Part shown: positions 37,750 through 47,309 of the stretch, piece after piece
How the letters are laid out: every line of letters starts with the position of its first letter
Numbering within the stretch: position 1 is the first letter of the stretch
Assembly (NCBI RefSeq): GCF_017873625.1
Contig: NZ_JAGGKL010000005.1
Coordinates: 62,001-126,000, forward strand
DNA from: Methanobacterium petrolearium
GTDB lineage: Archaea > Methanobacteriota > Methanobacteria > Methanobacteriales > Methanobacteriaceae
Length of the DNA stretch: 64,000 nt
Direction of reading: 5' to 3'
Translations under genes and position numbers: made by a program
Notes under the pieces: generated by a model
Told to the model about the DNA's origin: nothing
The model's database searches: none
What the model saw: the letters and a program-made list of their open reading frames with translations, nothing else

Positions 37750-39159
37750 TTAAGAATCAATTGACAGGTTTTTATATTTAGTCATGGCAATCAGTATCAA
37801 CGCGATTCCCATAGCCACCGCACCCACCAAAAATGCGTTGTGCAGTCCTTGAGAAACCAAAGCTGGTGTTAATTTGTCACTGGTGCTGGGGCCTACTGTA
37901 TTATAAACAACCATGGCTGCCACTGTACCTAGAATTCCAGTTCCAAAACCATTACCCATCATATTGGAAGTGTTAACCAGGCCAGATGCTATTCCCCGGT
38001 ACTTGGATGGACTTTCTGAAAGAATGAATTTGGTGTTAGGTGGATTGAAAGCTGCTACTGAGGCTCCTAAAATCAAAAGGCCAATTGATATGTATAGGAG
38101 ACTGCTTGAAGGGTTGAATGTGGATAAAACCAGACATCCAATGATCCCAATCACTGCCCCCATAAGGGTAACCCGGTTAGGTGCTATTTTATCAGAAAAA
38201 GTGCCAGCCAATGGCCCTACTATAAAAATGGCAATGGGCATGATGGTGAGCATCAAACCAGAATGACTGGTACTCATACCCTTCACCACTTCAAAGTAAA
38301 AGGGCAGGAGGACCACTGCTCCGGCAAATGGCATGTTGGAGAAGATGTTGGCACTGTTAGCCAGGGCAATCTCCCTCATCTTCAAAAAGTTAAGATTAAT
38401 CAGGGGTTCAGCAGCTTTTGATTCCTGGAAAATGAAAAGAACCCAGAAGATAACTGAACAGATAATGCTGCCAATGATAATTGCAGAAGTCCAGCCATAA
38501 TCCAGTCCCTTGTTAAGTGCAAAAATAAGAGTGCTCTGGGCTATGAAAAACATGGCCACCCCCACAAGGTCCAGAGACCCTGCATGTTTTTCAGTTTCGT
38601 GGAGAGTGGCATGTGCCAAAATCATGCCTATAATGCCTATAGGGACGTTTATAAAAAATATCCAGTGGAAATTTATGTACTCTGTGATGAAACCCCCAAG
38701 TAATGGGCCTAAAGCCAGCCCCAGTGATCCTATGGTGGTTACAATTCCCAAATTCCTACCTCGTTTGTTTTCAGGGAGGTATTGTAAGACCATTGCTGAG
38801 GTAATGGCAGAGAACATGGCTGCACCAAAAGCCTGCAGGAGTCTGAAAAGTATTAGTTCATGAAACTGAGTGGAAATACCACTTAAACTAGACCCAACAA
38901 TGAAAATGAAAAATCCGGTTAGAAAAACCTTTTTAAAACCTTTCTGCTGGGCTAATTTACCAAAAACTATTAAAAAACTACCTAAAACAATTATATATAT
39001 CAGGATGGTCCATAGAACATCGCTGGTGGTCACACCGAAGTATTTGGCCATGGTGGGCAGGGAAACGTTTACAATGGATATGTCCAAAAATGACATGAAA
39101 CTGGCCAGCGAAATAACAAGAAGAATCAGTTTCTGGTTATCCTGTAAATTTTCAAGCAT
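37750..39159 (-). CDS. MFS drug-efflux transporter, 14-helix DHA2 type
   Basis: The 469-residue protein has 14 predicted helices. Motif A-like sequences follow the second helix (VFGKLAQQKGFKKV), motif D1 is near the start (FLDISIVNVSLPTM), and motif C is the antiporter signature ITTIGSLGLALGPLLGG. This pattern is typical of EmrB/QacA-type proton-coupled exporters. A GGGGG site precedes the ATG. It is convergent with the AEC gene and is not part of the NRPS cluster. Confidence 0.9.
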   Translation of the reverse strand: MLENLQDNQKLILLVISLASFMSFLDISIVNVSLPTMAKYFGVTTSDVLWTILIYIIVLGSFLIVFGKLAQQKGFKKVFLTGFFIFIVGSSLSGISTQFHELILFRLLQAFGAAMFSAITSAMVLQYLPENKRGRNLGIVTTIGSLGLALGPLLGGFITEYINFHWIFFINVPIGIIGMILAHATLHETEKHAGSLDLVGVAMFFIAQSTLIFALNKGLDYGWTSAIIIGSIICSVIFWVLFIFQESKAAEPLINLNFLKMREIALANSANIFSNMPFAGAVVLLPFYFEVVKGMSTSHSGLMLTIMPIAIFIVGPLAGTFSDKIAPNRVTLMGAVIGIIGCLVLSTFNPSSSLLYISIGLLILGASVAAFNPPNTKFILSESPSKYRGIASGLVNTSNMMGNGFGTGILGTVAAMVVYNTVGPSTSDKLTPALVSQGLHNAFLVGAVAMGIALILIAMTKYKNLSIDS

Positions 39160-39342
39160 TTATAATGCCCCCTGAAAAATCATGTTACTCAGGATTTTGA
39201 AATTAGTTCATATACAATTGGCACGAATTTGTGGAGTGTTCCATTATGAATGATTTATATCTACTGGAAATGCATTACCCCTTTTTGAATACCTTTTAAC
39301 TATTTATTTATCCTTCAAGGTTAATATGAGTTGGAGGTCCTT

Positions 39343-40026
39343 ATGAAATTTGAAGAAATAATCCAGGAGCTGGAATCACTCTCCAGCCCAGAAGATGTGG
39401 AAGGAATGGCCCGGTTTGGAATAAATCCAAAAAAGGTATATGCTGTGAAAATACCTGAATTACGGCGAATAGCCAAAAAAACTGGGAAAAATCATGCCCT
39501 GGCCCTTAAATTGTGGGAAAAAGGTTACAGGGAAACACGGATCCTGGCATGCATGATAGAAGACCCTGATCTAGTGACTTCTGAACAGATGGATGAATGG
39601 GCAGCTGATTTTGATTTCTGGGAGATATGTGACCAGTGTTGCATGAAACTGTTCCGAATGACACCTTTCGCATATCAGAAGATATTTGAGTGGGGCAAAC
39701 GCGATGAAGAGTTCACAAAAAGAGCGGCTTTCACATTAATCGCTGTTCTGGCAGTTCATGATAAAAGAGCCCCTGATGAAAAATTTGAGGAATTTTTCCC
39801 CTTGATAATCAGGGAATCAACTGATAACCGGAATTACGTTAAAAAAGCGGTAAACTGGGCTTTAAGACATATTGGGAAAAGGAACCTGAATTTTAATAGA
39901 AAAGCCATTATAGTTGCTGAGGATATCCTTAAAATTGATTCTAAAAGCGCAAAATGGATAGCTAAAGACGCACTCAGGGAATTAAAGAGCGAAAAAGTCC
40001 AAAAAAAGATTGGAAAGCCTTGGTAA
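39343..40026 (+). CDS. AlkD-like DNA alkylation repair protein
   Basis: The ATG at 39343 has a GGAGGT site at 39333-39338. The 227-residue protein is built from HEAT-like helical repeats, with PELRRIAKKTGKNHALALKLWEKGYRETR and the later DFWEICDQCCMKLF and YVKKAVNWALRHIGKRN. These are characteristic of the AlkD/AlkC glycosylase superfamily, which excises alkylated bases without base flipping. The tryptophan and aspartate positions expected near the lesion are present (W in DFWEICD, W in NWALRHIG). Confidence 0.85.
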   Translation: MKFEEIIQELESLSSPEDVEGMARFGINPKKVYAVKIPELRRIAKKTGKNHALALKLWEKGYRETRILACMIEDPDLVTSEQMDEWAADFDFWEICDQCCMKLFRMTPFAYQKIFEWGKRDEEFTKRAAFTLIAVLAVHDKRAPDEKFEEFFPLIIRESTDNRNYVKKAVNWALRHIGKRNLNFNRKAIIVAEDILKIDSKSAKWIAKDALRELKSEKVQKKIGKPW

Positions 40027-40059
40027 AAAGGTATAAAGAAAAAGAAGTTAAAATGATTT

Positions 40060-40152
40060 TTAATATTTTTTCAAAGGATCATTTATCACTGCAAAAGCAA
40101 CTACGAGTATTGCCAGAGCTAGTAGAGCTATTTTATACACTATTTTCACCAT
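40060..40152 (-). CDS. 30-residue single-helix membrane peptide
   Basis: A 30-codon frame starts at the ATG at 40152 and encodes a basic N terminus, an aliphatic helix (residues 5-22) and a polar NDPLKKY end. An AAGG touches the start codon; a GTG five codons in has GGTGAAAA upstream and may be the real start. It lies in the otherwise empty stretch between the alkD-like gene and atwA, and matches the layout of the peptide at 9790-9882. Confidence 0.5.
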   Translation of the reverse strand: MVKIVYKIALLALAILVVAFAVINDPLKKY

Positions 40153-40287
40153 CCTTAAACTAGTTAAGAAAAAATTTTTTTAGGTATTCCAGTTTTAAAA
40201 AATTCTGGGTAGTTCTGTTCACAAAAAAATATCTAAAAAGAATAATAAAAATAAATAAAAATGTCCCTAATGGACTTAATGTTTTTT

Positions 40288-41892
40288 TTAAGATTTTAAG
40301 CCTTCTTTCAGCATTTTATCCTTTTCTGTAATTGTCAGTTCATCCACAACTTCACTGGGAAGTCCGGTTTTAAGGATCTTACCTCCCCTCATTATGGAAG
40401 CCCGGTCACAGACATCCAGGACAAAGTCCATGTCGTGGCTGATAATTACAAAGGTTTGATCAAGCTCTTTACGTGCTTTTTTAATGGAATCTGTAACCTG
40501 AACCCGGGTTATAGGGTCCATGGTACCGGTGGGTTCATCCAGGATTACAATGTTTGGTTCTTTAATGAGTACCTGGGCCAGGGCCACCCGATGACGTTCT
40601 CCTCCACTGAGTTCATCATGGTATTTGTAGAGGATACTTTCTGCATAATTTTCGCCAAATCCAACAGCATTCAAAACATACAACGCTTTCATCTTGGCAA
40701 ATTCTGCTGGCAACTCCAGGCTGATGGCTTCAGTTAAGTTTCCCAGGACATTACGGTGAGGGTAAAGACTGTATTCCTGATGAAGGATCCCAAGGTATGG
40801 TTTGACCCGACCACGACCCATGATGCCCTTTTCAGTCATGTCAATCCAGTTGTCTCCCAGTTTAACCTCTATTTCGCCACTGCTGGGTTCAGTAAGTCCA
40901 TAAAGAATACGGGATAAGGTTGTTTTACCAGCTCCAGATAGCCCCACTACTCCATATATCTCGCCTTCATCCACACTAATGTCAATGCCATCAACAGCTT
41001 TTATCACACCTCTTTCAATGGAGTAGTAATGTTTTTTAACATCATACATCTTGATGATGGGTCCGCCAGTTTGGAATTCCTCACTTGTTTTGGGTTTGGG
41101 CACATGTTCCATGAAACTCTTAACCACAGTTTCTGGATCCCCTTCTTCAATTATTTCGCCTTTATCCAGCCAGATCACGTGATCAGAGAGGTTTCTCATA
41201 ACTTCTGGCCAGTGTGAAGTTATGACCATGCTGAGGCCCTGACTTTTCACCCCCTCGATTAGTGCCTGGTGAATCTGTTCAGCAGTGGATGGGTCCAGGG
41301 TACCGGTGGGTTCATCTGCCAGGAATATCATGGGTTCCTTGGCCAGCTGACGGGCCAGTACTACTCGCTGTTTTTCCCCTCCACTAAGGTCTCTGGCGAT
41401 ATGGGTGATACGATGGGTCATCTGAGCTAATTCAATCAGATCAATAGCCATGTAGGTGCTTTCTTCTTCATTGTGTCCATCGATTGATTTTAAAACGTTA
41501 TCAATCACAGTGTCATCTTCGTACAATGCAAAGGTTCTCTGTAACATTATGGAGATCCTGCGGCGGATAGCTGCAAACAGGTGCCGGTCAGCTTCCCAAA
41601 AATCAACCTCCCTTTTTTCAAACGTTCCTCCGCACCCGCACTCCTTTCCTTCCATGGATTGCGGTTCAACAGTGAGACATTCCGGGCAAACAGCCAGATT
41701 GTAGATAATTTGACCTTCATCTGGTTTGTAATCCTTCATTCCTCTTAACATGTTCAAAAGGACAGATTTACCAGAACCACTCTTTCCTAGAATTCCTAAA
41801 ATCGTCCCTTCTTCTACATTGATGTTCAAATTGTTCAGTACTTTAACTCCATTGAATGTTTTGCTTATGTTTCTTATTTCTATGAAAGACAT
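40288..41892 (-). CDS. atwA: methyl-coenzyme M reductase component A2 (AtwA)
   Basis: The 534-residue protein has two ABC-type ATPase domains and no membrane part. Domain 1 has Walker A GKSGSGKS (36-43), signature LSGGEKQR (169-176) and Walker B ending in DEPTG. Between Walker A and the signature it carries an insert with Cys69-x2-Cys72 and Cys85-x-Cys87, likely a zinc site. Domain 2 has Walker A GLSGAGKT (317-324) and LSGGERHR. This arrangement identifies AtwA, which works with ATP and an Fe-S protein complex to reduce the nickel cofactor F430 of methyl-coenzyme M reductase to its active Ni(I) state. It is a marker of methanogens. Confidence 0.9.
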   Translation of the reverse strand: MSFIEIRNISKTFNGVKVLNNLNINVEEGTILGILGKSGSGKSVLLNMLRGMKDYKPDEGQIIYNLAVCPECLTVEPQSMEGKECGCGGTFEKREVDFWEADRHLFAAIRRRISIMLQRTFALYEDDTVIDNVLKSIDGHNEEESTYMAIDLIELAQMTHRITHIARDLSGGEKQRVVLARQLAKEPMIFLADEPTGTLDPSTAEQIHQALIEGVKSQGLSMVITSHWPEVMRNLSDHVIWLDKGEIIEEGDPETVVKSFMEHVPKPKTSEEFQTGGPIIKMYDVKKHYYSIERGVIKAVDGIDISVDEGEIYGVVGLSGAGKTTLSRILYGLTEPSSGEIEVKLGDNWIDMTEKGIMGRGRVKPYLGILHQEYSLYPHRNVLGNLTEAISLELPAEFAKMKALYVLNAVGFGENYAESILYKYHDELSGGERHRVALAQVLIKEPNIVILDEPTGTMDPITRVQVTDSIKKARKELDQTFVIISHDMDFVLDVCDRASIMRGGKILKTGLPSEVVDELTITEKDKMLKEGLKS

Positions 41893-41948
41893 TCAACCAC
41901 CAATTTAAATTAATCTAAGATAATCCGCATACAGATGCATTAAAATTG

Positions 41949-42521
41949 TTATTCAACTCCACAAAGGGGAGTTTCACATTTTGGACATTTAGTGTTACTA
42001 CAAGGCACTGACCGCTCTTTTGGGGATTCATATCCGCAATTGGGACATTTACAAACTTTGGGAGGTCCTGCTCGGAGTCCAGTCCCTCCATATGACTTTC
42101 TTTGCATTAATAAATCTTCAGAGCGATTTTCATCCTCTACGATATGAATGTTAGTAGATCCACAATCAGGACATTTTTCATATTCTTTGCGGGGATGTAG
42201 CCATTCAAATCCACATTCATTACATTCATATTGATTCATGTGGCCTTCTCCAATGATTACCAGTGTATTTCCATTGATTAAGGCATCAGCTATCTTTTTC
42301 CGTGCAGAAGATAAAATACGATGAAATGTGGGCTGAGAAACACCCATTATTTCTGCGGATCTTTTTTGTTGTATATCATGATAGTCTCTCAGTCTGATTG
42401 CTTCAAATTCATCTATTAATATTTCAATAGGATTAACATTATCCAGATCTTCTCTTTCCGGTTTAAAACATCTTATCTGGGGGTTTTCAGAAATCCTTCT
42501 AAATCTCCGGGGTCTTGCCAT
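41949..42521 (-). CDS. DUF134-family DNA-binding protein with zinc ribbons
   Basis: The 190-residue protein begins MARPRRFRRISENPQIRCF, the DUF134/UPF0251 signature. A sigma-70-region-4-like helix-turn-helix follows (about 35-85, RSAEIMGVSQPTFHRIL), then two cysteine clusters: CNECGFEW...CPDCGS near 105-125 and a C-terminal CPNCGYESPK...CPKCETPLCG. DUF134 proteins are presumed transcription regulators. It ends 57 bases upstream of the atwA start on the same strand, so it may regulate or be co-transcribed with it. Confidence 0.82.
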   Translation of the reverse strand: MARPRRFRRISENPQIRCFKPEREDLDNVNPIEILIDEFEAIRLRDYHDIQQKRSAEIMGVSQPTFHRILSSARKKIADALINGNTLVIIGEGHMNQYECNECGFEWLHPRKEYEKCPDCGSTNIHIVEDENRSEDLLMQRKSYGGTGLRAGPPKVCKCPNCGYESPKERSVPCSNTKCPKCETPLCGVE

Positions 42522-42734
42522 AGTGAATATATATTCAATAATTCAATATATATGTTTTGCACCATTTTACTAAAAAGAGTTGTAATTCTCTCAAAATCTT
42601 TGTTTAAAGGATGGATTGTCCAAAAATACTAAAAAGTTATTATTAATTTTGAAATTTCAAAAATAAGTTTACTGTTTCATAGTTTAATGAAAATACGCAT
42701 AGGATTACATAAATTACAATATAACAACAATGGA

Positions 42735-43502
42735 TTAGATATGGTAATCCTTGAAATTCTCTTTTAAATATTTTTCAGCCTCTTTAGAGGTTTTATCACT
42801 GAATGGATATTTTTTATGTACTTCAATTATGTAGGGTATGGTGCTCTCCACAAGTTCTTTGTTATTCCAGGTTTTAAGGGCGGAAGTCACTTTCTCCAGA
42901 CACCCTTCTTTGTAGCTTATCTGTCCCAGTACATGAATTATCATTTTTTTTACCTGAGGGTTTTCTTCATATTGTAATTGTTCCAGAATGGGTAAGATAT
43001 CTTCAGGGTGTGTTCTACCTCGCAGTTCAATTCCATGCACCACTTTACGCCTTACCTCGGGGTCAGGGTCATGTATAAACATTTCTGCGAATTTAAGGGT
43101 TGGTTCAGGTTTTTTCTGGCCCATTACCTTTAATGTACTCATTACAGAGTTCCTAACTTTGTGATGAGGATCTCGAAGGGCAGTTTCCAGGTAGGGAAAA
43201 ACTATATCTGCATCTTTTTTCCCTACCTCTCCCAACATATACACTGCAGTCTGCCTAACATTTTCATCATCATTTTTTAACAGATCACTGGCAACCTGGA
43301 TTATCTCTTCTTGAAATATTCCCTGGTCACGGTAAATCCTCCCCATAATGGTGGAAACATTTTTACGAATGTAAACATCATCATCTGAGGAATAATGAAG
43401 TATAGCAGTGGATTTACCACTTTCAAGGTCCTCTCCAATTTCCTTTTTTATTTTCAGGACGAACTTCTGCCTTTCCTCTTTACTCAGATCGTAGTATCCC
43501 AT
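42735..43502 (-). CDS. HEAT-repeat protein
   Basis: The 255-residue protein consists of about six helical HEAT/PBS-lyase-type repeats. Unit sequences include ENVRQTAVYMLGEVGKKDAD, HKVRNSVMSTLKVMGQK and PEVRRKVVHGIELRGR, with the conserved V-R pairs at about 35-residue spacing. It is soluble and has no catalytic motif, so it probably acts as a protein-binding scaffold. The partner is unknown. A TspO-type gene ends 17 bases upstream on the same strand. Confidence 0.8.
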   Translation of the reverse strand: MGYYDLSKEERQKFVLKIKKEIGEDLESGKSTAILHYSSDDDVYIRKNVSTIMGRIYRDQGIFQEEIIQVASDLLKNDDENVRQTAVYMLGEVGKKDADIVFPYLETALRDPHHKVRNSVMSTLKVMGQKKPEPTLKFAEMFIHDPDPEVRRKVVHGIELRGRTHPEDILPILEQLQYEENPQVKKMIIHVLGQISYKEGCLEKVTSALKTWNNKELVESTIPYIIEVHKKYPFSDKTSKEAEKYLKENFKDYHI

Positions 43503-43519
43503 TCCATGCTCCGAAGATG

Positions 43520-44005
43520 TTAGTTTAACATTAACACGCTGTAGTTAAGGTAGGACGCAATGCTGACCCATATCAAGTATGGTATAAATAAGAGTCCAGC
43601 TGGCTTGGATATAACATAAAAAGCGATCATGTTGGCCAGTATGGCTATCCAGAGCAGGAAGATTATTACAAAACCACCTAATATGGAGTGAAGTCCGAAG
43701 AATACCAGGGACCATAACACGTTAAGTACCAGTTGCACGGCAAATATTAAGATAGCGAATCTAACGTCTCGTCTGTCAAAACCGTGTCTCCAAACCAGGA
43801 AAAGGGCTACTCCAATTAAAATGTACAGGGTGGACCATATGGGTCCGAACCAATCATTAGGAGGGGTCCAGCTCGGTTTAGCCAGGGCAGCGTACCAGGT
43901 GGTTATCTGGGGGAGGGTGGCTAGACTTCCCACTGCGCCTGAAAGAAAAACTATCAACACTGCAGCAATCAATTTAGGAATCTCTCTTACATTAAAACCT
44001 TCCAT
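43520..44005 (-). CDS. TspO/MBR-family tryptophan-rich membrane protein
   Basis: The 161-residue protein (ATG at 44005, AAGGAG ten bases upstream; an ATG at 44014 is closer to the site) has five membrane helices. It carries the TspO hallmark loop KPSWTPPNDWFGPIWSTLYI and several conserved tryptophans. TspO proteins bind porphyrins and other hydrophobic ligands and are implicated in stress response. In a methanogen, tetrapyrroles such as F430 or cobamide precursors are plausible ligands (inference). Confidence 0.9.
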   Translation of the reverse strand: MEGFNVREIPKLIAAVLIVFLSGAVGSLATLPQITTWYAALAKPSWTPPNDWFGPIWSTLYILIGVALFLVWRHGFDRRDVRFAILIFAVQLVLNVLWSLVFFGLHSILGGFVIIFLLWIAILANMIAFYVISKPAGLLFIPYLIWVSIASYLNYSVLMLN

Positions 44006-44044
44006 ATCTACCATTCTCCTTGTTTATAGTTACTAATAATGTAA

Positions 44045-44530
44045 TTATGAATTTTTAAGGGCCACAATTTCCTTTACATCAGTTAGTTTCCATACGAAAG
44101 AACGTTCTTCTTTTAGTAATGATTCCAGGGGATCTTCTGGTGAGTGTCCCAGGGCGGCCAGGATGTTGCAGGAGAGGTTCTTGTCCTTTATCATTTTAGT
44201 GAACATCTTCCTGACTTTTAATTTTTCACCCTCATCATTAACCTCATTTATCTGCCCCTGAAGTGTCACAAAACAGTACCTTGACATGTCACTTTCATAA
44301 TCCTCGATCTCCACTGCAACCTGCGGGTTCTGTTTTAAAAGATCTACTTTTTTACCGTACATGGTACTCAGGAAGTAAATAAATTCACCATCAAAAACAT
44401 AGAGGAAAGGAGCAATATAGGGATAATCACCTTTAAAAGCAATTTTACTCAAATACCGTTTTCTAATAAATGCATCGTATTCATTTTTATCCATGGAAGG
44501 GATTTTTAGAATGTTCAAGGGCATCACCAT
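44045..44530 (-). CDS. pyridoxamine-5'-phosphate-oxidase-family (flavin-binding) protein
   Basis: The 161-residue protein has the split-barrel FMN-binding pattern of the PNPOx-like family: AFIRKRYLSKIAFKGDYPYIAPFLYVF, then FIYFLSTMYGKKVDLL and QVAVEIEDYE. Stand-alone members in methanogens may bind FMN or F420; the substrate is not evident. The start is uncertain between the ATG at 44530 and a TTG four codons later, for which GGTGATG would be the ribosome binding site. Confidence 0.78.
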   Translation of the reverse strand: MVMPLNILKIPSMDKNEYDAFIRKRYLSKIAFKGDYPYIAPFLYVFDGEFIYFLSTMYGKKVDLLKQNPQVAVEIEDYESDMSRYCFVTLQGQINEVNDEGEKLKVRKMFTKMIKDKNLSCNILAALGHSPEDPLESLLKEERSFVWKLTDVKEIVALKNS

Positions 44531-44612
44531 TATTAATTATGTGACTCATAACTATTATTCTATAACTTTTCTAGTTCATTAATAAACTGTTTAGAATACA
44601 ATTTAGAATGCA

Positions 44613-45983
44613 TCAATCATTTACCACAGGATAACCTGCCTTCTTCCAGGCAGTCATACTCCCCACCACACTAGTTAAACTGGAGTAACCATTATTTTTA
44701 AGGAAACTACAGGCAACGGTAGATTTATAACCGGAATCGCAGTAAACAACCACAGGAGTGTCACCAGGAATCTCATTCATCTTAAGAGGTACTTCTCCCA
44801 AGTAAATATGATATGCTCCTTCAATGTAACCATTCTCCCAGTCATCGATTTGACGCACATCTAGAAGGAAGAAATCACCATCAAACTGGTGTTTTTTTAG
44901 ATCCTGCACTGTCCACAGATTCAATTTATCAACACTTTCTGCATGGAGATACCAGTTGGGAAAACCATCTGCCAAGTAACCATAAATATTGTCAAAGCCC
45001 AGACGAACCAGGGATTGGCGAACTTCATTAAGACCATACCCATGGTCATCAACCAGGATAATCGGATCATTGTAATTTAAGAACCAGCCAGCGAAGGCAG
45101 CAACACCTTCCCTCCAGATGTTGAAACTTCCTGGAATGTGACCATCACCGAAACTGGTGGGTTTACGCACATCCAGGATCTGAGCCCCATCACTCTGCAT
45201 TTTTTTCAGGATTTTAGCAGGCATGGCCTTCAGATAGGGGAGTCTGCCCATTATCGGAGCTCCCTTTTGATTGTACTCCTCCATTTTCTTAAAGTATGGG
45301 GGTGTGTAAAGTGTTTCTTTAATCTTAAAATCAATAAAATCTTTTTTCGAGGCTAAATTCAGTTGAGGGTTTGTTTTCATCTCATAACCCACAGTTGTGT
45401 AATCCTGTTGGCGTATGTCTGCCCCGCAAACAGAACCCGCACCATGGGCAGGGCATAAAATAACATGATCACCCAGTGGCAGTATTTTACTAAACAGACT
45501 GTCGTAAAGTAATCCAGCCATCTCCGGCCTTCTGTCAACACCATAAAAATCAACACGTCCAGTTTCCCCAGCAAAGATCACATCACCAGAAAAGACCATC
45601 TGAACTTCTTTAGAAACTCCCATATCCCTTAATGCTAGGGATATGCTTTCCAGGGTATGACCTGGAGTTTCCAGTACTTCCAACTCCACACTTCCCAGGG
45701 TGAATTTCGCCCCATCAATGACTGGAGTACCATATCCAAAATCTAAGTTCCTTCCATGGTATATTTCTGCACCCGTAGCATCAGCCAACTCCAAAGACCC
45801 GATGACATAGTCTTCGTTACGGTGTGTTTCAAAGATATGGGTAATATCCAGTCCATTTGATTCAGCCAAGCTTAAATAAACTTCCACGTCCCGACGAGGA
45901 TCCACCACAGCAGCACGACCACTGTTCCCAACAAAATAGGAGTGATGAGCTATTCCCTCTGATTTTACCAGTTCAACTATCAA
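44613..45983 (-). CDS. metallo-beta-lactamase protein fused to two rhodanese domains
   Basis: The 456-residue protein has a persulfide-dioxygenase-like MBL domain (1-235) and two rhodanese domains (about 255-350 and 365-455). In the MBL domain the usual THxHxDH motif reads ETHRNEDY, a substituted version seen in this subfamily, with a later FSGDVIFAGETGRVDF and CPAHGAG. In rhodanese 1 the expected catalytic cysteine is not in a standard loop; rhodanese 2 keeps VVYCDSGYKS with Cys at the active position. The protein probably handles persulfide or polysulfide sulfur. Translation starts at TTG behind GGGGGATTG. Confidence 0.85.
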   Translation of the reverse strand: MIVELVKSEGIAHHSYFVGNSGRAAVVDPRRDVEVYLSLAESNGLDITHIFETHRNEDYVIGSLELADATGAEIYHGRNLDFGYGTPVIDGAKFTLGSVELEVLETPGHTLESISLALRDMGVSKEVQMVFSGDVIFAGETGRVDFYGVDRRPEMAGLLYDSLFSKILPLGDHVILCPAHGAGSVCGADIRQQDYTTVGYEMKTNPQLNLASKKDFIDFKIKETLYTPPYFKKMEEYNQKGAPIMGRLPYLKAMPAKILKKMQSDGAQILDVRKPTSFGDGHIPGSFNIWREGVAAFAGWFLNYNDPIILVDDHGYGLNEVRQSLVRLGFDNIYGYLADGFPNWYLHAESVDKLNLWTVQDLKKHQFDGDFFLLDVRQIDDWENGYIEGAYHIYLGEVPLKMNEIPGDTPVVVYCDSGYKSTVACSFLKNNGYSSLTSVVGSMTAWKKAGYPVVND

Positions 45984-46278
45984 GAATCAATCCCCCTGAT
46001 TATAAACCAATTGTATTTTTGTATGTGGTTTGTTTTATTTTTTATTCTATGTGATAATGTTTGATATGATATTGATTATTTAGATTTATCCTTAATTCAC
46101 TCTCTTTCATACGATATCTGCTTGTTGGGGTTATTCAGTTTTTAATTCAATGGACTTTAGATAAGTTGCTTGTTCAACCTTCGCAGTTTCTCATTTTCAT
46201 TGTCCAATCCTTTAATCATCTGATAAAGTTTTTGGGATGAGGATATATTTCGTAAAAATGATTATAAAAAAACGGTAT
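45984..46278. other. intergenic region with a short coiled-coil-like fragment
   Basis: A minus-strand frame ending at 46157 encodes a charged, coiled-coil-like stretch (LYQMIKGLDNENEKLRRLNK) without a ribosome binding site, possibly the 3' end of a lost gene. Nothing else is seen. Confidence 0.35.
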
Positions 46279-47238
46279 TTAGATACTGTCCCAATATTTT
46301 AGTTTTCCTCCGCATTCGCATTCATCGGTGAAGTCGTCTGGTGATTCGTCAGGTTGGAGTTTGTAGTAACCATTACATTTATCACAGACTAAATAACCAT
46401 TATTTACCTTTCTTTTTTTCCTTCTTTTTCCAATGTATTTCAGGTCGCTTTCACGGATTTGAACATAAAAATAGAAAGTGGCCCAAAAGGTGATAAATAA
46501 GACAAAGGGGATGCCTTGGATTTCAGATTGATAGTAAATTATGATATAACAAATAATCAACAGTTGGAATATTAAAACAATTCCCATGGCCAGAGAATAA
46601 TTAACTGTTACTTTGATATTTTTACTCTCACGATACATTTTAAGGTGAGACATACCAGGCGTATAATCAGAAGATGTTTTATTATTTTTGTCCCGATAAA
46701 ATCCCCAGATAATAGCCATAATTCCTATAAAACTGCCGTATAATTCTAAAGGAGATTTAGAGAATATGAAACTCCATAAACAGACTAGCATTATCACAAA
46801 ACCTATAGATGTCAACACAACCCTTACCTTATCATCTAACCTCCCCTTCATCTTATCTGATGTTATATTCTCGTTTTCGTGGGATTTCAGGCTTTTTTTA
46901 TGAATCTGATTAGCTAGGGAAATGCTCATTAATGGTGCAATCATCAGAATAATAAGAAAATCTCCATATAAACGAATCTGACCCATAAAACATAAAGTAT
47001 AGGCAACAATTAACCATTGGACCACGTTGACAGTGCCCATGGCCACAAAATAAGTAATTGTCTTATTAATTTCAACACCTTGAGTATGAAATCCAATAAT
47101 AACTACCATCAGACCCATACTAATAAACAACATATCTAAAGGAGATCTGGAATTTAAAAAAATTATTAAAAATCCAATAATTATTCCAATACCAAGAAGA
47201 ATTGTTACAACCTTTAAAATGCTATTATTTTTATCCAT
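46279..47238 (-). CDS. eight-helix membrane protein with C-terminal zinc ribbon
   Basis: The 319-residue protein has two similar groups of about four membrane helices (8-115 and 138-260) separated by a charged loop. Each begins with a (K/R)SPL(D/E)-containing hairpin, which suggests an internal duplication. The C terminus (about 280-319) is a cytoplasmic zinc ribbon, LVCDKCNGYYKLQP followed by CECGGKLKY. I recall this kind of tail on several Methanobacterium membrane proteins. Function is unknown. Confidence 0.68.
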   Translation of the reverse strand: MDKNNSILKVVTILLGIGIIIGFLIIFLNSRSPLDMLFISMGLMVVIIGFHTQGVEINKTITYFVAMGTVNVVQWLIVAYTLCFMGQIRLYGDFLIILMIAPLMSISLANQIHKKSLKSHENENITSDKMKGRLDDKVRVVLTSIGFVIMLVCLWSFIFSKSPLELYGSFIGIMAIIWGFYRDKNNKTSSDYTPGMSHLKMYRESKNIKVTVNYSLAMGIVLIFQLLIICYIIIYYQSEIQGIPFVLFITFWATFYFYVQIRESDLKYIGKRRKKRKVNNGYLVCDKCNGYYKLQPDESPDDFTDECECGGKLKYWDSI

Positions 47239-47309
47239 AGTAACATTCCTTGCTTATTCTAGAAAAAAATTATTAGCCGATAATGTTTCCTGGTTTTTCT
47301 AGTTGTTTT

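Noticed and set aside
46157..46262. Minus-strand coiled-coil-like fragment
   Set aside because: Only about 33 codons open, no ribosome binding site before the internal ATG and no recognisable family; noted as possible gene remnant only.
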